A DNA stretch of 64,000 nucleotides from Microbacterium sp. CPCC 204701 (GCF_004010105.1 NZ_RRYE01000002.1:1-64000); one strand, 5' to 3'. Counted from the stretch's first letter, positions 15,134 through 23,763 are shown. The notes: a model not told the origin generated them from the letters alone. Program-made: numbers and translations.

Positions 15134-16474
15134 TCAGCCTCGGACGATGGCGTCCGCGGCCTCGACGCCGAAGACGAGCGCCTTCGTGAGCGCCGTCCCG
15201 GTCATGTACGACGAGCCGTGGAACCCGCCCACGACCTCGCCGGCCGCGAAGAGCCCGTCGATCCGGCTGCCGTCGACGCGCAGGACGGCGGTGTCGGGCG
15301 CGACGCGCAGCCCGCCGTACGTGGAGGTCATGGCCGTCACCGCCGGGTAGGCGAAGAACGGCGCCGACTCCACCGGAGTGAGCGCACCCACACCGTTGAC
15401 CAGTCCGGTGCGGCCGTGATCGTCCTGCCGAGCGCCGGCGACCGCGGCGTTGTACCGCTCGATAGTGCCCTCGAGCACCCTGGCAGGAATCCCCAACTCG
15501 GCGGCCAGGACGGGGATCGAGGGCGCCGTGACGAGGTGCCCGAGCTCGGCGATGCGGTCGATGTCGGACAGCGGCACCCCCGGCCGCGAGCGCGCGCGCA
15601 CGACGGAGTCGAACACCTGGAACGCCATCCCCTCCGGCTGCGCGAGGACCTCGGCGCCCAGGCGCTTGTACGACGCCGATTCGTCCGTGAAGCGCTCGCC
15701 CCGCACGTTGATCAGGATGGCGCCGAGATAGTTGGCCGTCAGCAGCTCGTGCTCGTCGTCGGACGTGTCGGCGTGCTGCCCGTACGTGCCTGTCACGTGA
15801 CCGATGTCGGCCAGTCCTGCACCGAGCATCCACGCCATGCGAAGTCCGTCGCCGGTGTTGCCCGCGCCGCCGTAGGGCATCGCCGAAGCCTGCGCGGGAA
15901 CGAAGAGATCGAGCAGCTCCCGGGATCGCGAGAAGCCGCCGGTGGTGAGCACGACGCCCGCGGGAGATGGCAGGCTGTCGGATCCGCAGCGCACGCCGAC
16001 CACCCGGGACCCGTCGACGACGAGCCCGTCCGCCCCGCGTTCCCGATGGATCGCCACGCCGGCGCCGACGGCATCCGCCGCGAGCGCCGCCATCAGGCGG
16101 CGGATGCGCACGAGGTGCGCCCGCGGCACCGTCATGCCGGCGCTGCCCTTCAGCTCGTCGGTCCACGCCTCCGCCCGGTCGATCGCGGCGATCGCGTGCG
16201 CCTGGCGCTCGACGAGGGCGCGCAGGAGCGCTTCGTCGGAGTAGCCGCCGCCGGTGTCGACCATGTCGGCCACGAAGACGTCGTCGGAGTCGCGGACGCC
16301 CGATCGCTGCTGCAGCGCGGTTCCGCACAGCGCGAACCAGCCTCCGCTCATCGCCGAGCTGCCGCCGAGCTCGGGGCGCTTCTCCAGCAGGGCGACTCGC
16401 AAGCCGTGCCGGGCGAGGCGGCGCGACGCCGCGAGCCCCGCCAGACCGCCCCCCACGACGACGACGTCGGTCAT
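15134..16474 (-). CDS. FAD-dependent flavoprotein of the fumarate reductase/KstD family
   Basis: The 446-residue protein starts with a dinucleotide-binding motif (VVVVGGGLAGLAASRRLARHG) and contains family segments NVRGERFTDE and GLFAAGEVVGGFHGSSYMTG. These are typical of soluble flavoproteins related to fumarate/urocanate reductases and 3-ketosteroid dehydrogenases (FAD_binding_2). Such enzymes add or remove hydrogen across a C-C bond next to a carbonyl or carboxylate. No signal peptide is present, so it is cytoplasmic. It follows the MocA-type gene by 42 bases on the same strand, in a unit controlled from the operator-bearing region at about 17.7 kb. Dehydrogenation of a cyclic hydroaromatic acid or its oxo form is a reasonable guess but unproven. 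Confidence 0.8.
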   Translation of the reverse strand: MTDVVVVGGGLAGLAASRRLARHGLRVALLEKRPELGGSSAMSGGWFALCGTALQQRSGVRDSDDVFVADMVDTGGGYSDEALLRALVERQAHAIAAIDRAEAWTDELKGSAGMTVPRAHLVRIRRLMAALAADAVGAGVAIHRERGADGLVVDGSRVVGVRCGSDSLPSPAGVVLTTGGFSRSRELLDLFVPAQASAMPYGGAGNTGDGLRMAWMLGAGLADIGHVTGTYGQHADTSDDEHELLTANYLGAILINVRGERFTDESASYKRLGAEVLAQPEGMAFQVFDSVVRARSRPGVPLSDIDRIAELGHLVTAPSIPVLAAELGIPARVLEGTIERYNAAVAGARQDDHGRTGLVNGVGALTPVESAPFFAYPAVTAMTSTYGGLRVAPDTAVLRVDGSRIDGLFAAGEVVGGFHGSSYMTGTALTKALVFGVEAADAIVRG

Positions 16475-16516
16475 CTGCTCCTCCCCGTGCGGAAGGTCGC
16501 CGACCTCAGCGGCACG

Positions 16517-17605
16517 TCAGGCACCGTCGGACCAGGCGATGTCGTCCCGGAAGCGGGCGAGATCGACGGTCGTCCCGGTCGCGGCGGCGAGCGTGGCCGC
16601 TTCGACCAGAGCGAGCGTGCGCGAGGCGTCTTCGGCTGACACGAGGGGCTCGGCCGCCCCGGCGGCGACATCGATGAAGTGGTCGAGCTGCGCCTGGAAC
16701 GAATTGCGCGGCGCGAACGGGAGGTAGGTGCGAGAGAGGGGCGAGTGCCAGTCCGGCGAGACCGCAGCTTCGTACGTGTAGAGGGCCAGGTTCGGCACCG
16801 ACAGAGCCCCGCGTGTGCCGACCAGGCGGTAGGCGACGCCGTCGGGGATGTACGGGAAGGCGAGCGTCTCCTCGGTTGCCTGATCCCATCCCCACGGTGA
16901 CACGCCGGAGTCCGAGGCGAGGAAGCTTCCCACGACGCCGCTCTCGAACCGGAGCCCCACCGAGATCGTGTCCTCGACATCGAGTCCGCGCGCGTGAGTG
17001 CTGGCCATCGCCTGCACTTCGGCCACCTCGCCGCACAGATGACGCAGCAGATCGAGATCATGCACGAGGTTGATCAGCGACACGCCCGCGCCTCGCTGGC
17101 GATGCCACGGCACGTCATCGAAGTACGCGTCGTCTTTGCGCGCCGCCCATAGTCCGTTCACCGCCACGAGCTGCCCGATGGCCTCCTCGCCGAGGGCCTC
17201 GCGCGCGCGGGCCACAGCGGGGTGGTGGCGGCGCTGGTGGCCGACCAGAAGCCGCGCCCTTCTGCGCGAGACGGTGTCGACGAGTCGCAGCGACGACGCG
17301 AAGTCGCTTGCCATCGGCTTCTCGAGCAGCACGGCGGCGCCTGCGTCGATGCAGACCAGAGCGGTGTCGACGTGCAGCGCGTTGGGATTGGCGATCACGA
17401 CTGCTTCCGGCCTGGCGGCGTCGAGCATAGCCTCGACACCGGGATACACCGGGCATCCGATCTCGGTCGGATCGGGCAACGACGGATCTGCGACCGCGAC
17501 GAGCTGCGCACGCGGCGACTCGTGGATCAACGCGATGTGCTGACGGCCCATGAATCCCGCTCCCGCCACGGCGATGCGGACCGGCGGCGGATCGGAGCCG
17601 GCCAT
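16517..17605 (-). CDS. Gfo/Idh/MocA-family NAD(P)-dependent dehydrogenase
   Basis: The protein has the N-terminal Rossmann motif (IAVAGAGFMGRQH) and the EKP motif (LLEKPMASD) that carries the catalytic-site lysine of Gfo/Idh/MocA oxidoreductases. A C-terminal alpha/beta domain contains HDLDLLRHLCGE. These enzymes oxidise hydroxyl groups of cyclic polyols or sugars, for example inositol. In this context a quinate- or shikimate-like ring is possible (inference). The ATG at 17605 places the Rossmann motif nine residues from the N-terminus; in-frame ATGs at 17635 and 17686 would add unconserved residues, and none has a strong ribosome site. It is the promoter-proximal partner of the flavoprotein gene and is divergent from dctP, with two IclR-type boxes in between. 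Confidence 0.82.
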   Translation of the reverse strand: MAGSDPPPVRIAVAGAGFMGRQHIALIHESPRAQLVAVADPSLPDPTEIGCPVYPGVEAMLDAARPEAVVIANPNALHVDTALVCIDAGAAVLLEKPMASDFASSLRLVDTVSRRRARLLVGHQRRHHPAVARAREALGEEAIGQLVAVNGLWAARKDDAYFDDVPWHRQRGAGVSLINLVHDLDLLRHLCGEVAEVQAMASTHARGLDVEDTISVGLRFESGVVGSFLASDSGVSPWGWDQATEETLAFPYIPDGVAYRLVGTRGALSVPNLALYTYEAAVSPDWHSPLSRTYLPFAPRNSFQAQLDHFIDVAAGAAEPLVSAEDASRTLALVEAATLAAATGTTVDLARFRDDIAWSDGA

Positions 17606-17914
17606 CGTGCGGCCTGCGCGCGTGACGGGAGTCATCGTGGCACTTACGATATGGCGGGGCGAGGCTGCCGCGTGAGGGTGTTCCATTCAGCGACCGCGGC
17701 CGTTCTCGGTCGCCCGAATGCTTGTTCCATTCGTCGGGACATCGCTTTGCGAACCTCTCGAAGTCGGTCAGAGTCAGCACTGCCCGCCTGCCGCAGTGTG
17801 ACAGCGTGGACGGTGGAGACCGCGAGGAGTCCACCTCCCGCGAGACATGTTGCGGCGATCGAGCATCACGTCCGCACCCGCACGAAGACGTGCGCATAGA
17901 AGGAGGAGAGTCAC
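17606..17914. promoter_or_regulatory. divergent control region with two IclR-type boxes
   Basis: This 309-base stretch separates the MocA/flavoprotein unit from dctP and holds no gene. Boxes are at 17680-17696 (GTTCCATTCAG with a degenerate right half) and 17724-17740 (GTTCCATTCGTCGGGAC, one position off the consensus). The dctP ribosome site GAAGGAGGAG lies at its right end. Confidence 0.55.
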
Positions 17915-18973
17915 ATGGCCACAGCCCGATCGACGCGTCGGAGCCGATTCGCCGCAGCAGTGCTCGCAGGATCCGCCCTCGTCGCCACCGGCTGCGCCGG
18001 CGGCGGCACTCCGGAAGGCTCGGGTTCCGAGGCGCCGGCTGAAGAGAACAATCCCGTCACCCTCACCGTCGCGACCAGTCAGAACGAGCAGACGCCCAAC
18101 TTCTACTGCGGCGTCGAGGTCCTCAAGGAAGAGCTCGAGGGCGCCGACATCGGCTTCACAGTGGAGCTCTTCCCGGCGAGCCAACTCGGCCCTGACGCCG
18201 ACCGCTTCCCGCTCGTGCAGGCCGGAGACATCGACATCGATCTGCAGGGCGCCTCGGCGCTGAGTTCGACCTTCGAGCCGATCGGCGTCGTGGACGCGGC
18301 GTACGCGTTCAACGACGTCGACCACGCGTTCGAGTGGATCGACGCGAGCTCGGAGGACCTGTTCACACAGTTCCACGACGCGACGGGCGTGCGGATCGTC
18401 GACGGCTGGTTCTTCGGCGACCGCACCTTCACCACAAAGGATGTCGAGATCACCGGTCCCGACGACCTCGCCGGCGTGCCATTGCGGTTCCCCAACTCGC
18501 CGCAGTTCCTCGCGAATGCGGACGCGCTCGGCGTGACCAACCCGGTGTCGGTTGCCGTGGAGGAGGTCTACACGGCGCTCCAGCAGGGCATCGCCGTCGG
18601 TCAGGAGAACCCGATCGTGGCGACGGAGTCCTCGAGCTACTTCGAGGTGCTCGACACGATCGTCCTCAACAACCACCAGGTCGGCATCCACTGGATCATC
18701 GTCAGCGACGCGACGTACGACAAGATGAGCGATGAGCAGGCCGCCCTCCTGGAGGAGACCATTCACAACATTCGCCCCGACAACCGCGCGTGCGTCGACG
18801 AGGCGACCGAGGAGATCCTGGACAAGTACCGCGAGGACGCCGCGTACACCGTGATCGAGCAGGAGGACATCGACATGGAGGCCTTCATCAGCCAGGCCGA
18901 GGAGTTCTTCAACGGCTATTACACGGGTGAGAACCTGGAGGCGTACCAGGCCATTCGCGAGTCGGCGGGCTGA
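17915..18973 (+). CDS. dctP: TRAP transporter substrate-binding lipoprotein
   Basis: The 352-residue product has a lipoprotein signal with lipobox VATGC at about residue 27, as expected for a binding protein tethered outside a Gram-positive cell. Family signatures of DctP follow: QLGPDADRFPLVQAGDIDID, the arginine-containing strand LAGVPLRFPNS, and VSVAVEEVYTALQQGIAVGQEN. It captures an organic anion and delivers it to DctQM (12269-14206). The separation of dctP from dctQM by the aroQ, flavoprotein and MocA genes, all flanked by the same operator type, suggests a single regulon. A very good ribosome site and a perfect terminator (18989-19021) frame it as a single-gene transcript. Confidence 0.9.
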   Translation: MATARSTRRSRFAAAVLAGSALVATGCAGGGTPEGSGSEAPAEENNPVTLTVATSQNEQTPNFYCGVEVLKEELEGADIGFTVELFPASQLGPDADRFPLVQAGDIDIDLQGASALSSTFEPIGVVDAAYAFNDVDHAFEWIDASSEDLFTQFHDATGVRIVDGWFFGDRTFTTKDVEITGPDDLAGVPLRFPNSPQFLANADALGVTNPVSVAVEEVYTALQQGIAVGQENPIVATESSSYFEVLDTIVLNNHQVGIHWIIVSDATYDKMSDEQAALLEETIHNIRPDNRACVDEATEEILDKYREDAAYTVIEQEDIDMEAFISQAEEFFNGYYTGENLEAYQAIRESAG

Positions 18974-18988
18974 GCTCGCACCCGAGGA

Positions 18989-19021
18989 GAGGGGGTGGGC
19001 GCGGTCGGCGCCCACCCCCTC
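18989..19021 (+). terminator. rho-independent-type terminator after dctP
   Basis: A perfect 14-base stem (GAGGGGGTGGGCGC with its complement) and a five-base loop lie 16 bases after the dctP stop, followed by TTCGTG. It also lies 34 bases beyond the stop codon of the convergent IclR gene and may serve both. Confidence 0.75.
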
Positions 19022-19054
19022 TTCGTGCGTGTGGAAAACGGCGGCGCAGGCGGA

Positions 19055-19819
19055 TCACTCCGCGCGGATCGTGCTCGCCCGGTGGGTGAGGGTCGCGGCA
19101 GCGGCTCGGACGGCCGCGGCGGTGCGGTCCACCATGACGTCCGAGGTAGCGCCTGCGACCGAGATGGCGGCGAAGGCGTCACCCGCGGCGTTGAGGATCG
19201 GACTCGCGGTGCATGACCTGCCCAGCACGCACTCCTCACGCTCGATCGCCACGCCCGCGCTGCGAACCTGCCTCAGCTCGATTGCGAGGGCCTCGGGCGA
19301 CGTGATGGTGTGCGGCGTGCGCGCGGGCAGGCCGCCGTGCAGAATTCGCTCGACCACGTCCGCCGGCGAGAAGGCCATGATCGCCTTGCCGACCCCTGTC
19401 GTGTGCGCGGGCAGGCGCCCGCCGATGCGGGCATGCGGCCGGATGGCGGGCTCGCTGCGCGCGACGGCGAGGAAGACCACGTCGGTCCCCTCCAGCACGG
19501 CGAGCTGCACGGACTGGCCCGTGAGGTCCCGAAGCTCCGCCATCACCGGGTGCGCGAACCGCCGCAGCCGCTGCGGCTGCTCGACGGTCTGACCCAGCTC
19601 GAAGAGCCTGACACCCAGGTAGAACTTGTCGCCCTCGCGATCCAGGAGCCTCTCCGTGACGAGTTCGGCCGCAATACGCGAAACGGTCGACTTCGGAATC
19701 TTGGCGCGCCGCGCCAGCTCCGAGACGCCCAGGCCCTCATCGTGCTCACCGAAGGCGTCGAAGACCGCGGTGACACGGTCGAGTACGCTGACGGTGTCGG
19801 TCCAGCTGGCGGTGCGCAC
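19055..19819 (-). CDS. IclR-family transcription regulator (first pair, second gene)
   Basis: The 254-residue protein has an N-terminal winged helix (LGVSELARRAKIPKSTVSRIA) and the C-terminal effector-binding domain (LPAHTTGVGKAIMAFSP; GVAIEREECVLGRSCTASPI). IclR proteins commonly control aromatic and quinate/protocatechuate catabolism, as repressors or activators, by binding palindromes near promoters. Translation starts at a GTG three bases after the stop of the preceding IclR gene, so both are one transcript. It resembles the second gene of the other IclR pair (32837-33604) more than its own neighbour, implying duplication of a whole two-gene unit. The ligand is unknown; hydroaromatic or aromatic acids are likely. 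Confidence 0.88.
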   Translation of the reverse strand: MRTASWTDTVSVLDRVTAVFDAFGEHDEGLGVSELARRAKIPKSTVSRIAAELVTERLLDREGDKFYLGVRLFELGQTVEQPQRLRRFAHPVMAELRDLTGQSVQLAVLEGTDVVFLAVARSEPAIRPHARIGGRLPAHTTGVGKAIMAFSPADVVERILHGGLPARTPHTITSPEALAIELRQVRSAGVAIEREECVLGRSCTASPILNAAGDAFAAISVAGATSDVMVDRTAAAVRAAAATLTHRASTIRAE

Positions 19820-19822
19820 GGC

Positions 19823-20575
19823 TCAGGCCGCCGCCAGTCGCCGTGTCACGTTCGACCCCGCAGCGCGCACGAGCGGCGCGACGCTGTGCGGATCCATGGC
19901 ATCGCTCGGTCCCGCGAGCGAGATGGCTCCCAGGACGACACGATCCGGCGACAGGACGGGACTCGCCACAGCGGCGATGCCGGGGTAAGAAGCCTCGATG
20001 TCCACTGCCAGGACGGCAGCCCGCACGTGCGACAGCTCGTCGCGGAACGAACTCGCCGCGGCGTCGACCAGGCGAGCGCTGATCCGATCGACGATGCGCT
20101 GATCGGTGCAGAACGCCAGGTAAGCCTTACCGCTGGCGGTCGTCAGCGCCGGCGATCTCGTGCCGGCGCGCGTCGGCAACATCGGCAGCCGCCCGGGAAC
20201 CGCGGCGATCGACACCATGTCGTTCCCCTCGTGCACCCACAGCACCACGCGCTCACCCGTCGCCTGGACGAGGTTGCGGATCACTGGTGCGGCCGCGCCG
20301 ATGAGGCGGCGGGGCAGGCTCGCACGGGCACCGAGCTCGAACAGGCGCAGTCCAAGGGTGATCCCCTCATCGGTGCGCTGCAGATAGCGCTGCGCCGTCA
20401 ACTCGCTGACGAGGCGGGATGCCGTCGACTTCGCCAGACTCGTGCGGGCGGCGATGTCGGTGACCGACACGTATCCGCCCGCTTCCTTGACCGCGTCGAG
20501 GATCGCGATGATCCGTCCGAGCACCGAGTTCGGCGCAGGCGCGGGAGAGGTGTCCCACTCGGTGAGACTCGACAT
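19823..20575 (-). CDS. IclR-family transcription regulator (first pair, first gene)
   Basis: A 250-residue IclR protein: winged helix at about residues 25-60 (VSVTDIAARTSLAKSTASRLV), linker helix and effector domain (LTTASGKAYLAF; PGIAAVASPVLSPDRVVLGAIS). Its closest relative in the window is the regulator at 32097-32837. The ATG at 20575 has AAGGGG eight bases upstream, better than the TTG at 20605. With that start, a consensus IclR box (20552-20568) falls inside codons 3-8, so the protein probably represses its own transcription by binding just downstream of its start. It is divergent from the second dehydratase operon beginning at 20703. Confidence 0.88.
   Translation of the reverse strand: MSSLTEWDTSPAPAPNSVLGRIIAILDAVKEAGGYVSVTDIAARTSLAKSTASRLVSELTAQRYLQRTDEGITLGLRLFELGARASLPRRLIGAAAPVIRNLVQATGERVVLWVHEGNDMVSIAAVPGRLPMLPTRAGTRSPALTTASGKAYLAFCTDQRIVDRISARLVDAAASSFRDELSHVRAAVLAVDIEASYPGIAAVASPVLSPDRVVLGAISLAGPSDAMDPHSVAPLVRAAGSNVTRRLAAA
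20552..20568 (+). promoter_or_regulatory. IclR-type operator within the start of an iclR gene
   Basis: GTCCCACTCGGTGAGAC fits the window-wide consensus at all 17 positions. It overlaps the first codons of the IclR gene at 19823-20575, an arrangement expected for autoregulation. Confidence 0.6.
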
Positions 20576-20625
20576 CGAGCATCCCCTTCCGGACGGTTGA
20601 ATCAACGGTGATCGTCCTTCCGTCC

Positions 20626-20647
20626 GAACGTACTAGTTCGTACGTTC
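20626..20647 (+). promoter_or_regulatory. TetR-type palindromic operator
   Basis: Perfect eight-base arms GAACGTAC and GTACGTTC are separated by TAGTTC, in the 127-base region between the divergent IclR and dehydratase genes. The dehydratase operon ends with its own TetR gene (23760-24422), which is the likely binder. The sequence is unlike the IclR boxes. Confidence 0.6.
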
Positions 20648-20702
20648 CTGTGCAATGCTGTTGACCGGATTGAGCGTCGATGGCGGCGCTGAGAAAGGTG
20701 CC

Positions 20703-22547
20703 ATGCGAACCTCGATCGCCACGGTGTGCCTCAGCGGGACCCTCGATGAGAAGCTGGATGCTGCGCGCGCCGCCGGCTTCGACGGGGTGGAGATCTTCGA
20801 GCCTGATCTGGTCGCCTCGCCGCGCACGCCCGAGGACATCCGGGAACGGGCGGACGATCTGGGCCTGACACTGGACCTGTACCAACCATTCCGCGACTTC
20901 GAAGGGGTCCGGCCGGACCTGCTCGCGCGGAACCTGCGACGCGCTAGCGCGAAATTCCGCCTGATGAAACGACTCGGGATCGACACGATGCTGCTCTGCA
21001 GCAACGTCGCGACGGCGCTCAGCGCGGACGAGCAGCTCGCGGCATCGCAGCTGCGTGTGCTCGGCGACCTCGCCGAGGAGTTCGGCGTGCGCGTCGCGTA
21101 CGAGGCGCTGGCCTGGGGGCGATTCGTCGACGACTACGAGCAGGCCGCGCGCATCGTCCGCCTCACCGACCATCCGCGGATCGGGGTGTGCCTCGACAGC
21201 TTCCACATCCTGTCTCGCGCGCACAGTCCCGAGGCGATCGAAGCGATCCCCGGCGACAGGATCTTCTTCGTCCAGGTGGCGGACGCACCGCAGCTGTCGA
21301 TGGATGTGCTCCCATGGAGCCGGCATCACCGGCTCTTCCCCGGCGAGGGCGACTTCGACCTCGCCGCCTTCCTCGGTCACGTCGCGCGCACCGGATACGA
21401 CGGACCGGTCTCCCTGGAGATCTTCAATGACACCTTCCGACAAGCCGACGCCCGCACCACCGCCGTCGAGGCCCGCCGATCCCTGCGGTGGCTCGAGCAC
21501 GAGACGGCGCGCTGGCTGAGTCCTGGGGCATCCCCCACCGTCCGCATGACCGTTTCGCCGCTTCCGGAGGTGGCGCAGCCCGCGCAGTTCGAGTACGTCG
21601 AGCTGCGCGCCTCGGAGCTCGAGGACATGCGCACGCTCCTGCGCGAGCTGGGATTCCGAGACCACGGAGAGCACCGCACCAAGAGCGTCGAGCTGTGGAC
21701 GCAGGGCGCGGCGCGGATCATCCTGAGCCCGGCGGATCAGAGCGCGGCACGTTCCGCGGTCGCAGGAATCGGGTTCTCGGTCGTCGATCCCGCCCGCTCC
21801 CGCTCGCGGGCCATGGACCTCTTCGTTCCCGAAGTGGCCCGCGACGCGCGAGCCGAGGACGAGCCACTCGTCGGCGTGCGCGCCCCGGACGGGTCGGAGG
21901 TGTTCTTCGGTCTCGCACGACAGGGCGATCCCGCGTGGGTGACGGAGTTCGGCGAGGCAGAGGAATGCGGCCCCTACCTCATCGAGCGGGTGGACCACGT
22001 CAATCTCGCGCAGCCGTGGCAGCACTTCGACGCCGGAGTGCTCTTCTTCCGCTCCGTACTCCACCTCGAGGCCCAGCCGTCGACGGAGGTCGCGGCGCCC
22101 GTGGGGCTCGTGCGCAGCCAAGTGCTGCGTTCGAGCGACGGCGTCGTCCGCATCGCCCTCAACCTCGTGCCGTCGGAGGCGGACGACGAGGCGATCCTCC
22201 CGCAGCACGTGGCGTTCGCGTCCACGGACGTCCTCGGGCTCGCGCGCGCCGCACGGGCGCGGGGCTTCCAGCCCCTCGACATCCCGGCGAACTACTACGA
22301 CGACATCGCCGCTCGCTTCGACATCCCCGCCGACCTTCTCGCCGAGCTGAAGGACTTGAACGTGATGTACGACCGTGACGACGCGGGGGAGTTCTTGCAC
22401 TTCTACACTCGTGCCGTCGGCTTCGTGTTCCTCGAAGTGATCGAGCGACGAAGCGGCTACGAGGGCTACGGAGCCCTCAACGCACCGGTCCGCCTGACAG
22501 CGCAGTACAGCCGGCGACACCCCGCGACCGAGGCGGTGGGCGCGTGA
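20703..22547 (+). CDS. 3-dehydroshikimate dehydratase fused to HPPD-like domain (QuiC/QsuB type)
   Basis: At 614 residues this is the standard bifunctional-looking architecture. Residues 1-245 are the dehydratase barrel with metal ligands E134, D165, Q191 and E239, converting 3-dehydroshikimate to protocatechuate. Residues 290-600 are a 4-hydroxyphenylpyruvate-dioxygenase-like VOC domain that, unlike the paralogue at 5199-7892, keeps the full His-His-Glu iron triad (H432, H502, E578). The ATG at 20703 has AAAGG upstream and begins directly with the barrel. It leads a four-gene operon with Dabb, shikimate dehydrogenase and TetR genes, joined by ATGA/GTGA overlaps. A TetR-type palindrome lies about 60 bases upstream. 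The dioxygenase activity of such domains is uncertain even when the triad is intact. Confidence 0.92.
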   Translation: MRTSIATVCLSGTLDEKLDAARAAGFDGVEIFEPDLVASPRTPEDIRERADDLGLTLDLYQPFRDFEGVRPDLLARNLRRASAKFRLMKRLGIDTMLLCSNVATALSADEQLAASQLRVLGDLAEEFGVRVAYEALAWGRFVDDYEQAARIVRLTDHPRIGVCLDSFHILSRAHSPEAIEAIPGDRIFFVQVADAPQLSMDVLPWSRHHRLFPGEGDFDLAAFLGHVARTGYDGPVSLEIFNDTFRQADARTTAVEARRSLRWLEHETARWLSPGASPTVRMTVSPLPEVAQPAQFEYVELRASELEDMRTLLRELGFRDHGEHRTKSVELWTQGAARIILSPADQSAARSAVAGIGFSVVDPARSRSRAMDLFVPEVARDARAEDEPLVGVRAPDGSEVFFGLARQGDPAWVTEFGEAEECGPYLIERVDHVNLAQPWQHFDAGVLFFRSVLHLEAQPSTEVAAPVGLVRSQVLRSSDGVVRIALNLVPSEADDEAILPQHVAFASTDVLGLARAARARGFQPLDIPANYYDDIAARFDIPADLLAELKDLNVMYDRDDAGEFLHFYTRAVGFVFLEVIERRSGYEGYGALNAPVRLTAQYSRRHPATEAVGA

Positions 22548-22846
22548 TCCGTCACGTAGCCGTGTTCCGTTTCATCCCGGAATTCACGGCCGAGCAGCGG
22601 GAGGAATGGATGCGGATGCTGCGAGCCCTGCCCGCGGCGATTCCCGAGCTGCGCAACCTGACCGTCGGCCTCGACCAAGTGGGAGGGCCCGCGTCGCACG
22701 AGATGGCGATCGTCGCCGACTTCGACGATCTCGACGGCCTCGCCGCGTACGACCGCCACCCCGCCCACCAGGCGGTGTTGCGCGTGTCGGCCGGCGTCAA
22801 GGCGTCGCTGGCTACGGTCGACTTCGAGATCGCGGACCAGGCATGA
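22544..22846 (+). CDS. Dabb-domain (stress-responsive A/B barrel) protein
   Basis: This 100-residue protein matches the dimeric alpha/beta barrel (Dabb) family: it opens IRHVAVFRFIPEFTAEQ, has a central VGLDQVGGPASHEMAIVADF and ends HQAVLRVSAGVKASLATVDFE. Members bind small hydrophobic or phenolic compounds and some are cyclases or isomerases in polyketide pathways; many accompany catabolic enzymes without known role. The GTG start overlaps the dehydratase stop, and its own stop overlaps the start of the shikimate dehydrogenase, so it is translated as part of that operon. A role in handling an intermediate between dehydrogenase and dehydratase is inference. Confidence 0.85.
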   Translation: MIRHVAVFRFIPEFTAEQREEWMRMLRALPAAIPELRNLTVGLDQVGGPASHEMAIVADFDDLDGLAAYDRHPAHQAVLRVSAGVKASLATVDFEIADQA

Positions 22847-23763
22847 GCGGCGGTCCGATCGGCGATCGTCGTCAGGCGACGCCGGCCACGCATCTCGTGG
22901 GGCTGATCGGCGAACGGCTCACCGCATCCCTCACTCCCCTGCTGCACGAGACTGAAGCGGCCCGGCTGGGGCTCGAGTACGAGTACCGGATCTTGGATCT
23001 GATCGAGATGGGCCGCAGCCCCCGAGACCTCGAGCACCTGCTCGGCGAGGCCGCCGACGAGGGATTCGACGCGGTGAATGTCACATATCCGTGCAAGCAG
23101 CTCGCCTTCGACCTCGTGGACGATGTCGACCACGACGCAGGACGCCTGCGCGCGGTGAACCTCGTGCTGCTGCGCGAGGGGCGGAGGGTCGGGTACAACA
23201 CCGACTGGATCGGATACCGCGATGGTCTGCGCGCCGGGCTTCCCGACGCCTCGATGGAGCGCGTCGTGCAGGCCGGCTGCGGCGGGGCCGGCTCGGCGAC
23301 GGCGTACGCGCTCCTCGCGTGCGGTACGCGCGAACTGCAGCTGACGGATGTCGACGATGCGCGCGCGGAGGCGCTCGCCGACGAGCTGCGCGCGCTCTTC
23401 CCCTCTTCGCGCGTCACCACGGTGTTTGCTTCAGAGCTGGACGTCGCGCTGGCCGCGGCGAGCGGAGTGGTGAACGCCACGCCCCTCGGTATGGCGCATC
23501 ATCCCGGAGTCGCCTTCGACGTCGACCGCGTGCGCCCCGGCACGTGGGTGTCGGATGTGGTCTATCGCCCCTTGCAGACCGAGCTGATCCGCAGGGCGAT
23601 CCGACGGGGTCTTCCGGTGCTGGACGGGGGCAGAATGGCGGTGGGGCAGGCGTTCGCGAGCCTCGAGATCATCACAGGCGTGCGTCCCGATCGGCAGAGG
23701 ATGGAGGGGCACTTCCGTGGGCTGGTGCGCGAAGAGACGTCGGCAGAAGAGGAACGCGCGTGA
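22843..23763 (+). CDS. shikimate/quinate dehydrogenase (AroE/QsuD-like, probably NAD-dependent)
   Basis: The 306-residue protein has the substrate-domain motifs of shikimate dehydrogenases: SLTPLLHE in place of SxSPxxHN, NVTYPCK with the catalytic lysine, and NTDW with the catalytic aspartate. The nucleotide-binding loop GCGGAGSATAYAL, NATPLGM and DVVYRPLQT also fit. The second Rossmann strand ends in TDVDDARA, acidic residues that usually favour NAD over NADP. This is the pattern of catabolic quinate/shikimate dehydrogenases rather than biosynthetic AroE. It would feed 3-dehydroshikimate or 3-dehydroquinate to the dehydratase two genes upstream. Its start and stop overlap both neighbours. 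Confidence 0.88.
   Translation: MSGGPIGDRRQATPATHLVGLIGERLTASLTPLLHETEAARLGLEYEYRILDLIEMGRSPRDLEHLLGEAADEGFDAVNVTYPCKQLAFDLVDDVDHDAGRLRAVNLVLLREGRRVGYNTDWIGYRDGLRAGLPDASMERVVQAGCGGAGSATAYALLACGTRELQLTDVDDARAEALADELRALFPSSRVTTVFASELDVALAAASGVVNATPLGMAHHPGVAFDVDRVRPGTWVSDVVYRPLQTELIRRAIRRGLPVLDGGRMAVGQAFASLEIITGVRPDRQRMEGHFRGLVREETSAEEERA

Noticed and set aside
20367-22520. 717-codon open frame opposite the second dehydratase gene
   Set aside because: Same GC-driven antisense artefact; no family motif, and the plus-strand gene carries complete catalytic sets.
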